Positions 55,211 through 63,970 are shown, counted from the first letter of the stretch. The stretch is DNA of 64,000 bases from MFD09286-c1 sp963701015 (GCA_963701015.1 OY969556.1:372001-436000); one strand, 5' to 3'. Notes: generated from the sequence alone by a model not told the origin. Made by a program: numbers and translations.

Positions 55211-55240
55211 TTGCAGTCGCAAAACAATAAAATAGTTTTG
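55211..55240 (+). promoter_or_regulatory. Orphan consensus promoter
   Basis: TTG at 55211-55213, 19 bases, TAGTTTTG at 55233-55240. It is a full consensus promoter in a gap, and the next feature on the plus strand is a terminator about 60 bases on, with no reading frame between. Confidence 0.6.
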
Positions 55241-55246
55241 CCTAAC

Positions 55247-55333
55247 TGCACTAATATTTCAACTAAACTAATTATTAACTAAGCACTAACTGTGATTTGA
55301 AAGCCGTGATGAATAATCGCGGCTTTTGATTTT
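55247..55333 (+). ncRNA. Candidate small RNA of about 87 bases
   Basis: It is defined by a consensus promoter just upstream and an intrinsic terminator at its end. The 5' part (to about 55299) is unstructured and rich in CTAA, the kind of single-stranded region that could pair with mRNAs. No family recognised. The rest of the 334-base gap between the GH1 gene and the receiver gene shows nothing else. Confidence 0.5.
55300..55333 (+). terminator. Intrinsic terminator in the GH1-receiver gap
   Basis: AAAGCCGTGAT (55300-55310) pairs with ATCGCGGCTTT (55316-55326) with one mismatch, followed by TTGATTTTA. It is 130 bases after the GH1 stop, so it fits the small RNA better than the GH1 mRNA. Confidence 0.75.
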
Positions 55334-55506
55334 AGTACTTTTCAGATATTTGTATAAAAAATAAATACACTCGGTTTAATTAATAATAAAAATATGAGTT
55401 TGCCTTAATTTATAGATAAACGCAATGAAGAGAATTTGTAATATTAATTAAAGTATAAAATTGACAAAATGATTCTAAATTAGAATCTATCTCAGGAATA
55501 GTTGAT

Positions 55507-55896
55507 TTATGCTTTTAAATATTTTTTTAAAATGGTTAAAAGTTCTGCACCATTTATTGGTTTTGCCAAATATTCGTTGATTCCTGCAGCCATCATTTTC
55601 TCAACATCCTCCCTTAAAGTATAAGCTGTTTGAGCAACAATTGGAAGTTCAGGATAATATTTCCTAATCAATTTTGTGGCTGAAATTCCATCCATTTCTG
55701 GCATTCTAATATCCATAAGTACTAAGTCAAGTTCATGTTTGATTGAGTTATCAACTGCTTCGACTCCGTTTTTTGCCCAATAAATTGTAGTATTAGTTTT
55801 TCTAAGAAAACTTTCTAATAATTTGTAATTTATAATATCATCTTCGGCAATTAAAATTTGTTTTCCTGTAAAGTCTGGATTTGGTTTATCGCCCAT
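55507..55896 (-). CDS. Stand-alone receiver-domain response regulator
   Basis: A 129-residue CheY-like protein. Acidic pocket EDD at 18-20, phospho-acceptor D62 in VLMDIRMPEMDG, Thr in VAQTAY, and Lys in YLAKPI. The sequence type (IDxRMPEMDG, AGINEYLAKPI) is that of receivers from hybrid histidine kinases. There is no output domain and no kinase next to it, so the partner lies elsewhere. It is followed on the other side by tRNA-Pro. Role cannot be stated beyond phospho-signalling. Confidence 0.92.
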   Translation of the reverse strand: MGDKPNPDFTGKQILIAEDDIINYKLLESFLRKTNTTIYWAKNGVEAVDNSIKHELDLVLMDIRMPEMDGISATKLIRKYYPELPIVAQTAYTLREDVEKMMAAGINEYLAKPINGAELLTILKKYLKA

Positions 55897-56125
55897 ATTT
55901 ATTTTTTTATACTTAGTTATTATTGGGGAAATTATTATTTATTAAAGTAAAAAGATAATTATAAATTTCAGTTAAAATATTAATTACACAAAGCAGTTAA
56001 TATTTTTTATAAGTTATAACTGCAAAATTACATAAAAGAATAAAGTTAATCAAAAGATAACATAAAATTCAAAAACAATACTAAAAACTAATACTTTAGA
56101 TAATGTGTTTTTATTTAAGTAGAAT

Positions 56126-56152
56126 AATAAAGGCTCTCATTTCTGAAAGCCC
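56126..56152 (-). terminator. Terminator of tRNA-Pro
   Basis: On the minus strand GGCTTTC pairs with GAGAGCC (one GT pair), loop of six, then TTTATTATT, starting 14 bases after the tRNA 3' end. Confidence 0.6.
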
Positions 56153-56165
56153 TTATGTTATTAAG

Positions 56166-56239
56166 TCGGGGTACGCCGACTCGAACGGCGGACCACTTGC
56201 ACCCCATGCAAGTACGCTAGCCAACTGCGCCACACCCCG
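56166..56239 (-). tRNA. tRNA-Pro (anticodon GGG)
   Basis: Minus strand: acceptor CGGGGTG pairs with TACCCCG, D-arm stem GCGC/GCGT, anticodon stem CTTGC/GCAAG with 7-base loop ATGGGGT (anticodon GGG, bases 56203-56205 on the plus strand), T-arm CGCCG/CGGCG with loop TTCGAGT. The start with C opposite G and the CGGGGTGTGGCGCAG beginning are typical of bacterial tRNA-Pro. The discriminator base is A; CCA is not encoded. Confidence 0.95.
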
Positions 56240-56335
56240 TAAATCAACCATTATAGTTGAAGAATCGCAAAATTAATCAACTATTAAACATATGCAAAAT
56301 ATTTTTTTTTATTGGTTTTTTGAATAAATTGCATA

Positions 56336-56827
56336 ATGGACAAATATTCAGACATATTAGAAACTCCAATTGGGAATCTCGAAATAATTGCCTCTAATTT
56401 GGCATTAATTTCTATTAAGTTTTTGGAAGAAGGGATTGATAAAAAAACGAATTTAAATAATAATTCAATTACCTCGAATGCTAAAAATCAATTTTCCGAC
56501 TACTTTAAAGGTAAAAGGAAAGATTTTGATTTACCAATTGAATCAAATATTGGAACTGAATTTCAAAATAAAATTTGGCAAATGGTAAACGAAATTCCTT
56601 ATGGGATTACTAAGTCATATTTGGATTTGGCTAAACTAGCAGGCTCTGAGAATTATACTCGTGCCGTTGCAACTGCTAATTCAAAAAATCCATGGTTATT
56701 ACTTATTCCTTGTCATAGAGTTGTGGGTGCCGGTGGAAAATTAGTGGGATATTCTGGTGGACTTTGGCGTAAAAGATGGCTGTTAGAACATGAACAAGGT
56801 TCAAAACAATTGTTCTATTTTCAATAA
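56336..56827 (+). CDS. ogt: Methylated-DNA-protein-cysteine methyltransferase
   Basis: A 163-residue O6-alkylguanine-DNA alkyltransferase. The acceptor Cys is C126 in IPCHRVVGAGGKLVGYSGG, preceded by the DNA-binding helix-turn-helix with Arg finger (NYTRAVATANSKNP) and the start motif IPYGITKSYLDLAKLAG. It removes methyl groups from guanine O6 in a suicide reaction. The N-terminal domain lacks an AraC-type region, so it is Ogt-like and not Ada. Confidence 0.95.
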   Translation: MDKYSDILETPIGNLEIIASNLALISIKFLEEGIDKKTNLNNNSITSNAKNQFSDYFKGKRKDFDLPIESNIGTEFQNKIWQMVNEIPYGITKSYLDLAKLAGSENYTRAVATANSKNPWLLLIPCHRVVGAGGKLVGYSGGLWRKRWLLEHEQGSKQLFYFQ

Positions 56828-56855
56828 TTTGAATCGTTAAAAATATAGCTATTTG

Positions 56856-57839
56856 TTATTCATTTTTAATCCCAGAATTCAACAACCTTATTTTATTTCT
56901 AATATAATTACCTGACTGCGATAATTGTTCTTTAGTCCAATTTCCGTTTGGATTTGCTCCAGTCATAAGTGCCGAACATGTTTCTGGTTTATCGCAAATT
57001 GACCAATTACACCAACTAATTTTATTGTCATCAAGCCATTTCAACCAAACTTCTGTTCTTTCTAAATTAAAATTACCATTTCCGTTTGCTTCACCAACAC
57101 CCCATTCGGTTACAAATAGTGGCATTCCATTTTTTATTGCTTCGTCAGCCTTATTACGCAAATTCTGTTGGTGCCAATTATCTGAAGCATAAAAATGAAA
57201 TGAATACGCAATATTTTTTTGACCGGTTATTGGCGATTTCGAAGCATCATCTACATTTTGGCAAAAGAAAGGCGTTCCAACAACTATAATATTTGATGAA
57301 TCTTTTTTTCTTATTTCATTTATTACTTCGTTGGAATATAATTTTATACTATCCCAACTTTGCTTTACCGGCTCATTAAATATTTCATAAATAATGTTTG
57401 GTTTGTTCCCATAAAGTTGAGTTACTTCATTAAAAAACCTTTTCGATTCATTGGTGTGCTTTAAAGCATTATGATCATGCCAATCTATTATAACGTATAT
57501 TCCATTATGAATTGCTGCATCAACTATTGTTTTTAATTCAATTAAAGTTGTATCCGGATTCGTCAAATAACCGCCATATTCAACACCAATTGGAATGCGT
57601 ATAATATTTATTTTCCAATCATCAACAAGCCAATTGATTAAATCAGTATTGTAAAATTGTGGAAACCATTGACTCCAAAAAAGGCTCATACCGCGCAATT
57701 GGACAATATTGCCATTTTTATCAACAATGTGTTTACAATTAATACTTAGTTTACCGAAATCATTTACTGGTGATGAGAAAATAGTAGATTGCTGAAGCAG
57801 TAATAGTATTGTAAATAGAATTGAGTATCGAATTTTCAT
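56856..57839 (-). CDS. GH5 endoglucanase-type cellulase, secreted
   Basis: A 327-residue family 5 glycoside hydrolase with a signal peptide (hydrophobic to about 20, ending IFSSP). The catalytic acid/base is E156 in YEIFNEP, and the nucleophile is E245 in LFVTEWG; His and Tyr of the GH5 core are in IIDWHDH and SFHFYAS. The overall fit is to GH5 subfamily 2 (endo-beta-1,4-glucanases). No carbohydrate-binding module or T9SS sorting tail is seen. Together with the GH1 enzyme it points to beta-glucan use. Confidence 0.92.
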   Translation of the reverse strand: MKIRYSILFTILLLLQQSTIFSSPVNDFGKLSINCKHIVDKNGNIVQLRGMSLFWSQWFPQFYNTDLINWLVDDWKINIIRIPIGVEYGGYLTNPDTTLIELKTIVDAAIHNGIYVIIDWHDHNALKHTNESKRFFNEVTQLYGNKPNIIYEIFNEPVKQSWDSIKLYSNEVINEIRKKDSSNIIVVGTPFFCQNVDDASKSPITGQKNIAYSFHFYASDNWHQQNLRNKADEAIKNGMPLFVTEWGVGEANGNGNFNLERTEVWLKWLDDNKISWCNWSICDKPETCSALMTGANPNGNWTKEQLSQSGNYIRNKIRLLNSGIKNE

Positions 57840-57977
57840 ATTTCCAGTTTATTTATGACCTAAAAATTTTATTATTCAAACATAATGGAAATTCAACAAT
57901 GTTTAATAGATATTCAGTATAAAAAATATTTTGAATAAAAATTCTTCATAATAATCTTTGAAAATTTTTATTAAAAA

Positions 57978-58005
57978 TAAAAAAAGCCCCGCAATTGCGG
58001 GGCTT
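57978..58005 (-). terminator. Terminator of the Lys-rich miniprotein gene
   Basis: AAGCCCCGC and GCGGGGCTT form a perfect 9-bp stem around AATT, followed on the minus strand by eight T. Confidence 0.9.
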
Positions 58006-58018
58006 AATGATGGGTTAA

Positions 58019-58096
58019 TTATTTCTTACCCGATTTTTTTGCATCTTTCGATGAGCTTGCTCCACCTTTTGCAGGCTTTTTAGCTGAAGTTGCCAT
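58019..58096 (-). CDS. 25-residue Lys/Ala/Ser-rich miniprotein
   Basis: A 25-codon gene from ATG at 58096, starting MATSAKKPAKGG and ending KKSGKK; nine Lys and no aromatic residue. A larger open frame continues upstream but adds an unrelated hydrophobic stretch, which I reject. The strong terminator 14 bases after the stop supports real expression. Lys/Ala-rich short proteins in Bacteroidota resemble H1-like tails and may bind nucleic acid; that is only an analogy. Start choice is supported by composition alone. Confidence 0.6.
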   Translation of the reverse strand: MATSAKKPAKGGASSSKDAKKSGKK

Positions 58097-58440
58097 AATA
58101 ATAGGTTTTAAAGTTAATAATAAAGTACTCGCAAATACTAATAAATACGAGTTATCGACACCAAAACATATGATTATAAAAATTGTTTTTAATGTTGATA
58201 ACATTTAAGAATAAAATATGCTTTAATCCCAGTGATTCTGGATAGTTTTAAAATAGTAAAATCAGTAATTGCTTGTATTTAAAAGGTTATATAGTTATAT
58301 ATAAAAAGACGTCTAAATTTCGAACTATATTAAGCCCTGAAAGTTATTAACAATGCCAATTTGAAAAAATGACTTAATCATTAGGATAAAATATGAATTG
58401 AAAATTGAAAAAGCGAAGTATTTTTTTTATTAAATTTAAA
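58097..58440. other. Gene-free gap upstream of the miniprotein
   Basis: 344 bases between the miniprotein start and the YCII-like gene. On the minus strand a near-match to the -7 element (AGTATTTG) stands about 40 bases before the miniprotein start. Nothing else recognisable; the frame seen here is the hydrophobic upstream extension rejected above. Confidence 0.5.
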
Positions 58441-58782
58441 TTATGGCAATGTATCGCCTGGAAAGCCAAACCATGGATGAATTTCGTAAGTTAACTTTTG
58501 GGAAACAACAATAGGATCAGATTTTAAAAGATCAATAACATCATCTTTATTTTGTAAATTAAATATTGCAATTTCCCGAATATTGCTATCGTCAACAATT
58601 GGCCCATTAATAACCAAAACTCCTTCCTGACGTAATCCAAGCAGGTATAATACATGTTCTAACTGGATTTTTTCCTCTGCATTTTTATCAATGGAATATT
58701 TTACACCTTTTTTTAGAAATACGATAAAATATTCTTTTCCTCTTGAAATAATTTCTTTGGCAGAATTGGCTGATAATTCCAT
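58441..58782 (-). CDS. YCII-related domain protein
   Basis: A 113-residue protein with the YciI-like ferredoxin fold: EYFIVFLKKGVKY as the first strand, HVLYLLGLRQEGVLVINGPIVDD as the helix-turn with conserved Gly, then DDVIDLLKSDPIVVSQKLTYEIHPW. YciI-family proteins are small dimers of mostly unknown activity, with a His-Asp pair in some. The role here cannot be assigned. The C-terminal WFGFPGDTLP is a short extra tail. Confidence 0.82.
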   Translation of the reverse strand: MELSANSAKEIISRGKEYFIVFLKKGVKYSIDKNAEEKIQLEHVLYLLGLRQEGVLVINGPIVDDSNIREIAIFNLQNKDDVIDLLKSDPIVVSQKLTYEIHPWFGFPGDTLP

Positions 58783-58869
58783 GATTTTTTGCTTATTATA
58801 CTGTAAACGAATATTAAATAAGCAATTTACAAAATTTCAACTGAAAGAACTTATAATTTAACCGATATT

Positions 58870-59247
58870 TTATCCAATTTCCAACGTCATTCTTTGAGTT
58901 GCAGCCATATAATGCCTGGCGAAGTTTTCGTCTGTCATAAATTTGTTAAGTTTATCTTGCCATGTTTTAGCTATTTCTGATAGCCTAACAATATTTTTAT
59001 TGTTTTCGTAATCATCCGGATTTTCTTTTTGTTTTCGAATAACAACAACAAATTCGTCCATCCATTTTTCATAATTCACCATAAATTTTTTTTGCTCAGC
59101 CGTAATATTCAGGTCTTCCTTGTTATCAAGTACAGTTGCATTTAAAGCTGACGATGCAACAATTGTTGCCCCAACTGTTAATCCCAATTTCATTAGGAAT
59201 TTTCTTCGTGATGATTCGTAAGCATCTATCATAACTGTTAATTTCAA
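58870..59247 (-). CDS. Small Tat-exported protein of unknown function
   Basis: A 125-residue protein with a twin-arginine signal, SSRRKFLMKLGLTVGATIVASSALNA, so it is likely exported folded to the periplasm. The mature part is about 90 residues, helical and charged (KWMDEFVVVIRKQKENPDDYENNKNIVRLSEIAKTWQDKLNKFMTDENFARHYM), without Cys or metal motifs I can see. It may start at M1 or M6. No family recognised. A partner of an exported enzyme is a possible role. Confidence 0.65.
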   Translation of the reverse strand: MKLTVMIDAYESSRRKFLMKLGLTVGATIVASSALNATVLDNKEDLNITAEQKKFMVNYEKWMDEFVVVIRKQKENPDDYENNKNIVRLSEIAKTWQDKLNKFMTDENFARHYMAATQRMTLEIG

Positions 59248-59298
59248 TTTATTTGTGTTTGGTTAACAAATAAACCTTATGAAAAGTTTACAGAAAAT

Positions 59299-59327
59299 AA
59301 AAAAGCCTGTGCGTTTTTCACAGGCTT
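59299..59327 (-). terminator. Terminator of the envelope pair, copy 2
   Basis: AAGCCTGTG (59303-59311) pairs with CACAGGCTT (59319-59327), ending on the minus strand in six T. Confidence 0.88.
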
Positions 59328-59353
59328 CATATTAATGAATTAAATAATTTGAT

Positions 59354-59794
59354 TTATTTTTCTTTGAACCCAAACATAATAGCAACACAACCGCTTTTAA
59401 CTTCGTCGGCATTTTTACCCGTTGGAATAACTTTAACAACTATTTTTAATTGTTGAGACGATTGTAGTTTAAAATCCCAAGTACGAGCATAGTTATGATC
59501 TTTATTAGTATAGAGAACATTTTTTTGGTTATCAATAATTTTGAATTCAACATTAGGTAAGTCATCCGATCCACAAACTGCAATCCGATATTCGGTATCA
59601 GAATAAAATGTTTTATAAAGTTCAGCTTCTTCGCCTTCAGTTAATATTGCTGCATGGTAATTTCCATCATGAATATAAGGATCAAGTTCAACCTTACATA
59701 TTTTTTTGGCAAAACCTTTACACTGTGCATTAATAATTTGTGATCCTAAAATTAAAGACAGTGTTAATATAATTACCTGAAAAACTCTTTTCAT
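59354..59794 (-). CDS. Secreted protein of unknown function, envelope pair copy 2, member B
   Basis: A 146-residue exported protein (signal peptide ending near IINAQ), beta-rich, with four or five Cys including CKVELDP, AVCGSDD and KSGCVAIMF. It is a paralogue of the last gene in the signalling cluster, sharing signal length, Cys spacing and the TEYR(I/F)xVC core. It lies 15 bases after its partner gene and has its own terminator. It is probably periplasmic or surface-exposed. Function unknown. Confidence 0.75.
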   Translation of the reverse strand: MKRVFQVIILTLSLILGSQIINAQCKGFAKKICKVELDPYIHDGNYHAAILTEGEEAELYKTFYSDTEYRIAVCGSDDLPNVEFKIIDNQKNVLYTNKDHNYARTWDFKLQSSQQLKIVVKVIPTGKNADEVKSGCVAIMFGFKEK

Positions 59795-59809
59795 ATCTGT
59801 TTTATTATT

Positions 59810-60709
59810 TTATAATACAAAGTTGCTCCTAATACTCTTAACTTTATCAGTAAGTTCTTTAAACACTTCGGGTGTAACTGTTATTTTCGATTCAGATTTT
59901 AATGTGGTAATATTTGTTTTTGGATCAGGAACCGCTTCAATTTTTGAAGTTTTAATTTCAATTTTATCAAATATTTTTTTCAAATCATTCATTTCAGCGA
60001 TTAATGATGCCACATCTGCATTGTCTTTATTTTCATCCAAAAGTTTTAAAACAATATCAAATGATAATTTTTGGTCAACAATTCTTTCAACAAGTTTAGT
60101 GTGTTTAAAATTATTTATATCAACCAATTGTGTTGCTATATATAGTCCTTCAACCCATCCGCCAACTAAAACAACTGATGCAACAGCTGTACGATCATTT
60201 TCTTTCAAAAAACTGCTCGACGACATGAAAGTTTCGGATATTATATCCATTATCACATCGCGGTTGTTAATGTTTTCTTCAAGTTTTTGAATGGTATTGT
60301 TGTCTATTGCATCAAGAATTCCTAAGCCATCGGCCATTTTTTTAGCAGCTTGCATGTAATTGATAGATGCCTGGGTTTGATCAAACAGACTTGCAAAGCT
60401 TAAATCGGTTGTATAAATTCCCAAATTTAAAGCCATACTTTTGTTTGTTGTATAACTTGATGCATTGCTAATTGGGTTCAGCAGTTTTTCATTATATGTT
60501 GCTCCGGCAGTTTTAATGAGCATTGCTGTTTCCAATGGTGAAGGAAGGGAGTAAAATATTTTTTTAGCCTGGTTAACATCGTTTACAACTTCATTATCTA
60601 CATCAACGTTAACATCCTGATTGGCAGTTTCCTTACTGCACGATTTACATCCGCTAAATGTATATGCAATGCTTAAAAATAAAAGCAATCCAGCTATTTT
60701 TCTTTTCAT
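59810..60709 (-). CDS. Lipoprotein of unknown function, envelope pair copy 2, member A
   Basis: A 299-residue lipoprotein: lipobox FSGC with C21, then KSCSK. The mature part is helical with SPLETAMLIKTAG, LGIYTTDLSF, VGGWVEGLYIATQL and LVERIVDQKLSFDIVLKLL, each matched in order in the paralogue 21 kb away. This copy is lipid-anchored whereas the other has a membrane helix. No ABC transporter or kinase stands next to this copy. It begins the two-gene operon that ends at the terminator near 59300. Confidence 0.8.
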   Translation of the reverse strand: MKRKIAGLLLFLSIAYTFSGCKSCSKETANQDVNVDVDNEVVNDVNQAKKIFYSLPSPLETAMLIKTAGATYNEKLLNPISNASSYTTNKSMALNLGIYTTDLSFASLFDQTQASINYMQAAKKMADGLGILDAIDNNTIQKLEENINNRDVIMDIISETFMSSSSFLKENDRTAVASVVLVGGWVEGLYIATQLVDINNFKHTKLVERIVDQKLSFDIVLKLLDENKDNADVASLIAEMNDLKKIFDKIEIKTSKIEAVPDPKTNITTLKSESKITVTPEVFKELTDKVKSIRSNFVL

Positions 60710-60833
60710 CCTGTGTTTTTGCGTTTGGGTTAAAACTGTTAGTCAAGTAAATAATATTATTTATTTATGAATAGTAAAAATAAGTGTTTTTTTTTAAAAT
60801 ACAAAAGATGCAAATCTTTTAAAATCAACAATT

Positions 60834-61607
60834 TCATTGAATGTTTTTTCGCAATGAATCAAAAAATGCATGAATTGCTTTAGTGTCACGGCGTTTGATC
60901 ACATCAGCAAGAAATTCTAATTGTGAATTAATTTTTTCAATTTGTTCAATAGTAAATGGGTTAAACAAAACTTCTGATAATAAATAGTCATTTTCAGATA
61001 ATAAACCTTTTGCAATTTTCATATGCCGCTTGAATGTTGTGCCAGGAGCTTCCTGCTTCTTCATGCATGCAGCAAAAATAAGTGTTGAAGCAAATGGAAT
61101 GGAAAGCGAGTAAGCTATTGTTTGGTCGTGTTCTTCAAAACTATAATCGAAAATATTTAAGTTGAATGAATTATAAAATTCACGGAAGAATTTTTTACCT
61201 TCTTCATCTGATTCTTTTATAATAATTGCATTCTCTTCGGCTAATTCTTTAATATTTGCGAAAGTTGGCCCAAACATAGGATGTGTTGAAACAAATCTCC
61301 GTCCTGATTGGATGTAATATTCATGCAATCCTGTTTTAACACTTGCTATATCTGATAATAAACAATCACTGGGTAAAAATGGTAGTACCGTTTCAAATGC
61401 TTTAAACGTATTCTGAAGGCTAACAGCATTTATCATTAATTTGGGTGCGAAGTTCTTAATTTCTTCAGGTTTAATAAATCTATGCGAGTTAAAAAAGAAC
61501 TTAAGTTTTCGTTTGTCCATATCAAAAATGCCCACTTCATGATCGAGGCATAATGCTTCAACTAACCAGGCTCCCATATTTCCAGCGCCTACTATCAGAA
61601 TTTTCAT
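60834..61607 (-). CDS. tyrA: Prephenate dehydrogenase
   Basis: A 257-residue enzyme of the TyrA family. NAD-binding motif VGAGNMGAWLVEAL at the N-terminus, the conserved DIASVKTGL with STHPMFGPT, where the His and the substrate-binding Ser/Thr lie, and a helical C-terminal dimer domain. It oxidises prephenate to 4-hydroxyphenylpyruvate for tyrosine synthesis. It has no chorismate mutase or ACT domain. It is short relative to E. coli TyrA, as in other Bacteroidota. No other aromatic genes are in the window. Confidence 0.9.
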   Translation of the reverse strand: MKILIVGAGNMGAWLVEALCLDHEVGIFDMDKRKLKFFFNSHRFIKPEEIKNFAPKLMINAVSLQNTFKAFETVLPFLPSDCLLSDIASVKTGLHEYYIQSGRRFVSTHPMFGPTFANIKELAEENAIIIKESDEEGKKFFREFYNSFNLNIFDYSFEEHDQTIAYSLSIPFASTLIFAACMKKQEAPGTTFKRHMKIAKGLLSENDYLLSEVLFNPFTIEQIEKINSQLEFLADVIKRRDTKAIHAFFDSLRKNIQ

Positions 61608-61670
61608 TGTAAGAATATAAAATGTGGCAGTAAAGATAAAAATAAATGTATTGCCGGCGGTATTTCATAA

Positions 61671-63113
61671 TTATATTGATGATAAGGTTTTTCTACTAAG
61701 TTTCTCAGCTGAAAATGCGTACCATATCATATAAGCATATAAAAGAATTAGAAATCCAAATGCCATATGAACACCCCAATTATCAGCTATAAACCCCATA
61801 AATACGGTTAATATTCCACCACCTGCAATGGCAGTTAACATTAAACTGGTGGCTTTATTGGTTAAATGTTTTAAACCAACAGTTGCAAGACTGAAAATAT
61901 TTCCCCACATAACTGATTGACAAATGCCTGAAATAACCAATGCAATAATTGCAATTGGTCCTTTTGTAAAAAGAGCTGTGACAATTAAGGCTATTCCTAT
62001 AATGGAATATATGGACAGTGATTGTTTGTCAGTTATATATTTCATCACAAAAATGCCAGAAAATCGTCCAAAAAGCATAGCTAAAAAATAAAATGTCACA
62101 TATTTTGCAGCTTCTGACTGTGATATTCCCCAAACATCTTTATCTGAGGCATACCTGATCATAAAACTAGGTGCAGCAATTTCAAGTCCGAGATAAAGGA
62201 ATATAGCAATTGCACCAAATTTTAAATGGTCATGGCTCCAGGCTTCTTTTAATGTTCCTTTTGAAGATAAATGCGTTTTTATTTTTGGCAGTTTTATAAA
62301 TATTATAATAAAAGCAACCAATAAAAATGCAAAACCTATTGATAAATAAGGAATTTTCATTGCATTCGCCATATTTGTTTTTTGTGCCTGGCTCAATTTT
62401 GTACCATGGCTTAATTGACTAATTAATGCAGTATCTGATATTTTATGAGTAGTGCTTATTTCCTGATATTGTTGGTTAGTTAATTTGTAAGTATTTGATA
62501 ATATTTTTATTTGCTGGTCGTTGAGGGTTTGAGTGTTGCAAAAATTTTCAATTTTTTCTTTTGAAGAATTTAATGCAATCCCTAATTTTTGGCTTTCAAT
62601 CTGAGTAGGATTAAGATAAAACGTAATTGCACCTAAAAACAATATTCCTCCAATAGCCGGAGCAATCATTGATGCAGATGAATTTGCTGTTCCTACAATA
62701 TTCATACGTATAGCAGTTGATTTTTGAGGTCCAACTTCAACAATAAATGGATTTACAGCAACCTGGAGCAAAGTAATACCTATAGCAAGTATAAAAGTAG
62801 CAACTAAAAAAAACGAAAAACTAACAAATGCTGCAGCCGGGTAGTACATAAATCCACCAAATGCACATATAATTAAGCCTACAATAATTCCATTTTTATA
62901 ACCAAAATTTTCAGTTATATGTGAGGCGGGAATAGAAGCCACAGCATAAGCTCCGTACCAGGCCATATTAATTACCATTGAACCAGCATCGGACAAATCA
63001 AATATGCTTTTCATAAATGGAATAAGTACATTGTTCATGGCTGTTACAAAGCCAAATGAAAAAAACATAAAGGTGAGTGTTGACATTGCGGTAATGTCTG
63101 TTTTCTTTTCCAT
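61671..63113 (-). CDS. FucP/FHS-family MFS sugar transporter
   Basis: A 480-residue major facilitator with twelve helices. The first, TFMFFSFGFVTAMNNVLIPFMKSIF, and later QVAVNPFIVEVGP with TANSSASMIAPAIGG are typical of the fucose/glucose/galactose (FHS) group. The central loop between the two halves carries about 60 extra residues rich in Gln, Asn and Thr (about 190-250), longer than usual. It imports a hexose by proton symport; the sugar is not identified. Confidence 0.88.
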   Translation of the reverse strand: MEKKTDITAMSTLTFMFFSFGFVTAMNNVLIPFMKSIFDLSDAGSMVINMAWYGAYAVASIPASHITENFGYKNGIIVGLIICAFGGFMYYPAAAFVSFSFFLVATFILAIGITLLQVAVNPFIVEVGPQKSTAIRMNIVGTANSSASMIAPAIGGILFLGAITFYLNPTQIESQKLGIALNSSKEKIENFCNTQTLNDQQIKILSNTYKLTNQQYQEISTTHKISDTALISQLSHGTKLSQAQKTNMANAMKIPYLSIGFAFLLVAFIIIFIKLPKIKTHLSSKGTLKEAWSHDHLKFGAIAIFLYLGLEIAAPSFMIRYASDKDVWGISQSEAAKYVTFYFLAMLFGRFSGIFVMKYITDKQSLSIYSIIGIALIVTALFTKGPIAIIALVISGICQSVMWGNIFSLATVGLKHLTNKATSLMLTAIAGGGILTVFMGFIADNWGVHMAFGFLILLYAYMIWYAFSAEKLSRKTLSSI

Positions 63114-63320
63114 TTAAATATTTTTAAGATTTATTGAAATCCTTGTTCTTATTATCAATTGCTAATTTAAAGATAAAATTTTAATTTTAGTTTACTGCGT
63201 TTTCTCACAGATATAATTCAATTAAGTCAGTGTTTTTGTTGACTTGAAAGGCAAATTAAGTATTTGAATCCTATTTAATTACGTTCGTAAATTATTAATC
63301 AAATAAGTTAAAATAATTCT

Positions 63321-63349
63321 TTGTCAATTCATTTTTTTTTCTATATTTG
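63321..63349 (+). promoter_or_regulatory. Promoter of the PAS-only gene
   Basis: TTG at 63321-63323, 18 bases, TATATTTG at 63342-63349. The TTG that ends the -7 element opens the reading frame, which is why the start is placed at the ATG at 63389. Confidence 0.65.
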
Positions 63350-63388
63350 AATAACAGGTTGCGAAATTTTATAAAATATTTTAAAAGA

Positions 63389-63970
63389 ATGACCCGAAGG
63401 CAGTCAAAACATTTTGTTGAAGAAGCAAAGCAAATTATGGATGAAAATATTCACATAGCTCGCTTTAATGAGACTTTGCGCAATATTGATAAACTTAAAG
63501 CAAAACATATTGAATTAAATGCTGAAAATGAAAATTTGCATAAACTAATTACTGTATTATCACAAAACAACCAATCTTTAAATGAACAAATCAGTTTTCT
63601 GGAAGAAATAATTAATAGCTTGCAAGTTATAGTTTCAATTAAAGATTTAAACCACAAAAATTTGTTATGGTATAACCTCAATTATAAGCGTTTATTAGGA
63701 TATGAGCATAAAGAACTACAGGAATTAAATAGTAAAGAAGCTATAAATTTTTATCATCCGGAAGATAGACAAAAAATTACCGAAAGGAATAAGTTAATTT
63801 CAAATGAATCGCGCAATAAATATTCGTGCGTTGTTCGCCTCAGACACATAAATGGCGATTGGGTAAAAATGAACTCAGATTATTTCGTTCTAAAACGTAA
63901 TCCGGATGGAACGCAATCGCAAGCGCTTGAAATATTGTCGCAAATAGAAAAAGAAGAAATTGAAAAATAA
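63389..63970 (+). CDS. PAS-domain protein with coiled coil, no output domain
   Basis: A 193-residue cytoplasmic protein. After a basic N-terminus come about 70 residues of coiled coil (NIDKLKAKHIELNAENENLHKLI type), then one PAS domain of the PAS_3 kind (about 75-185): SIKDLNHKNLLWYN, KRLLGYEHKELQ, FYHPEDRQKITER, and WVKMNSDYFVLKRNPDG. It has no kinase, cyclase or DNA-binding part, so it must act through a partner. It is monocistronic with a consensus promoter and a perfect terminator, both supporting the frame. Confidence 0.85.
   Translation: MTRRQSKHFVEEAKQIMDENIHIARFNETLRNIDKLKAKHIELNAENENLHKLITVLSQNNQSLNEQISFLEEIINSLQVIVSIKDLNHKNLLWYNLNYKRLLGYEHKELQELNSKEAINFYHPEDRQKITERNKLISNESRNKYSCVVRLRHINGDWVKMNSDYFVLKRNPDGTQSQALEILSQIEKEEIEK

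Noticed and set aside
53748..57839. Polysaccharide utilisation locus
   Set aside because: GH1 and GH5 genes are on opposite strands with unrelated genes between, and no SusC/SusD pair is in the window.
58097..58204. N-terminal hydrophobic extension of the Lys-rich miniprotein
   Set aside because: It has a composition unlike the C-terminal part and probably lies at or before the promoter; the internal ATG fits better.
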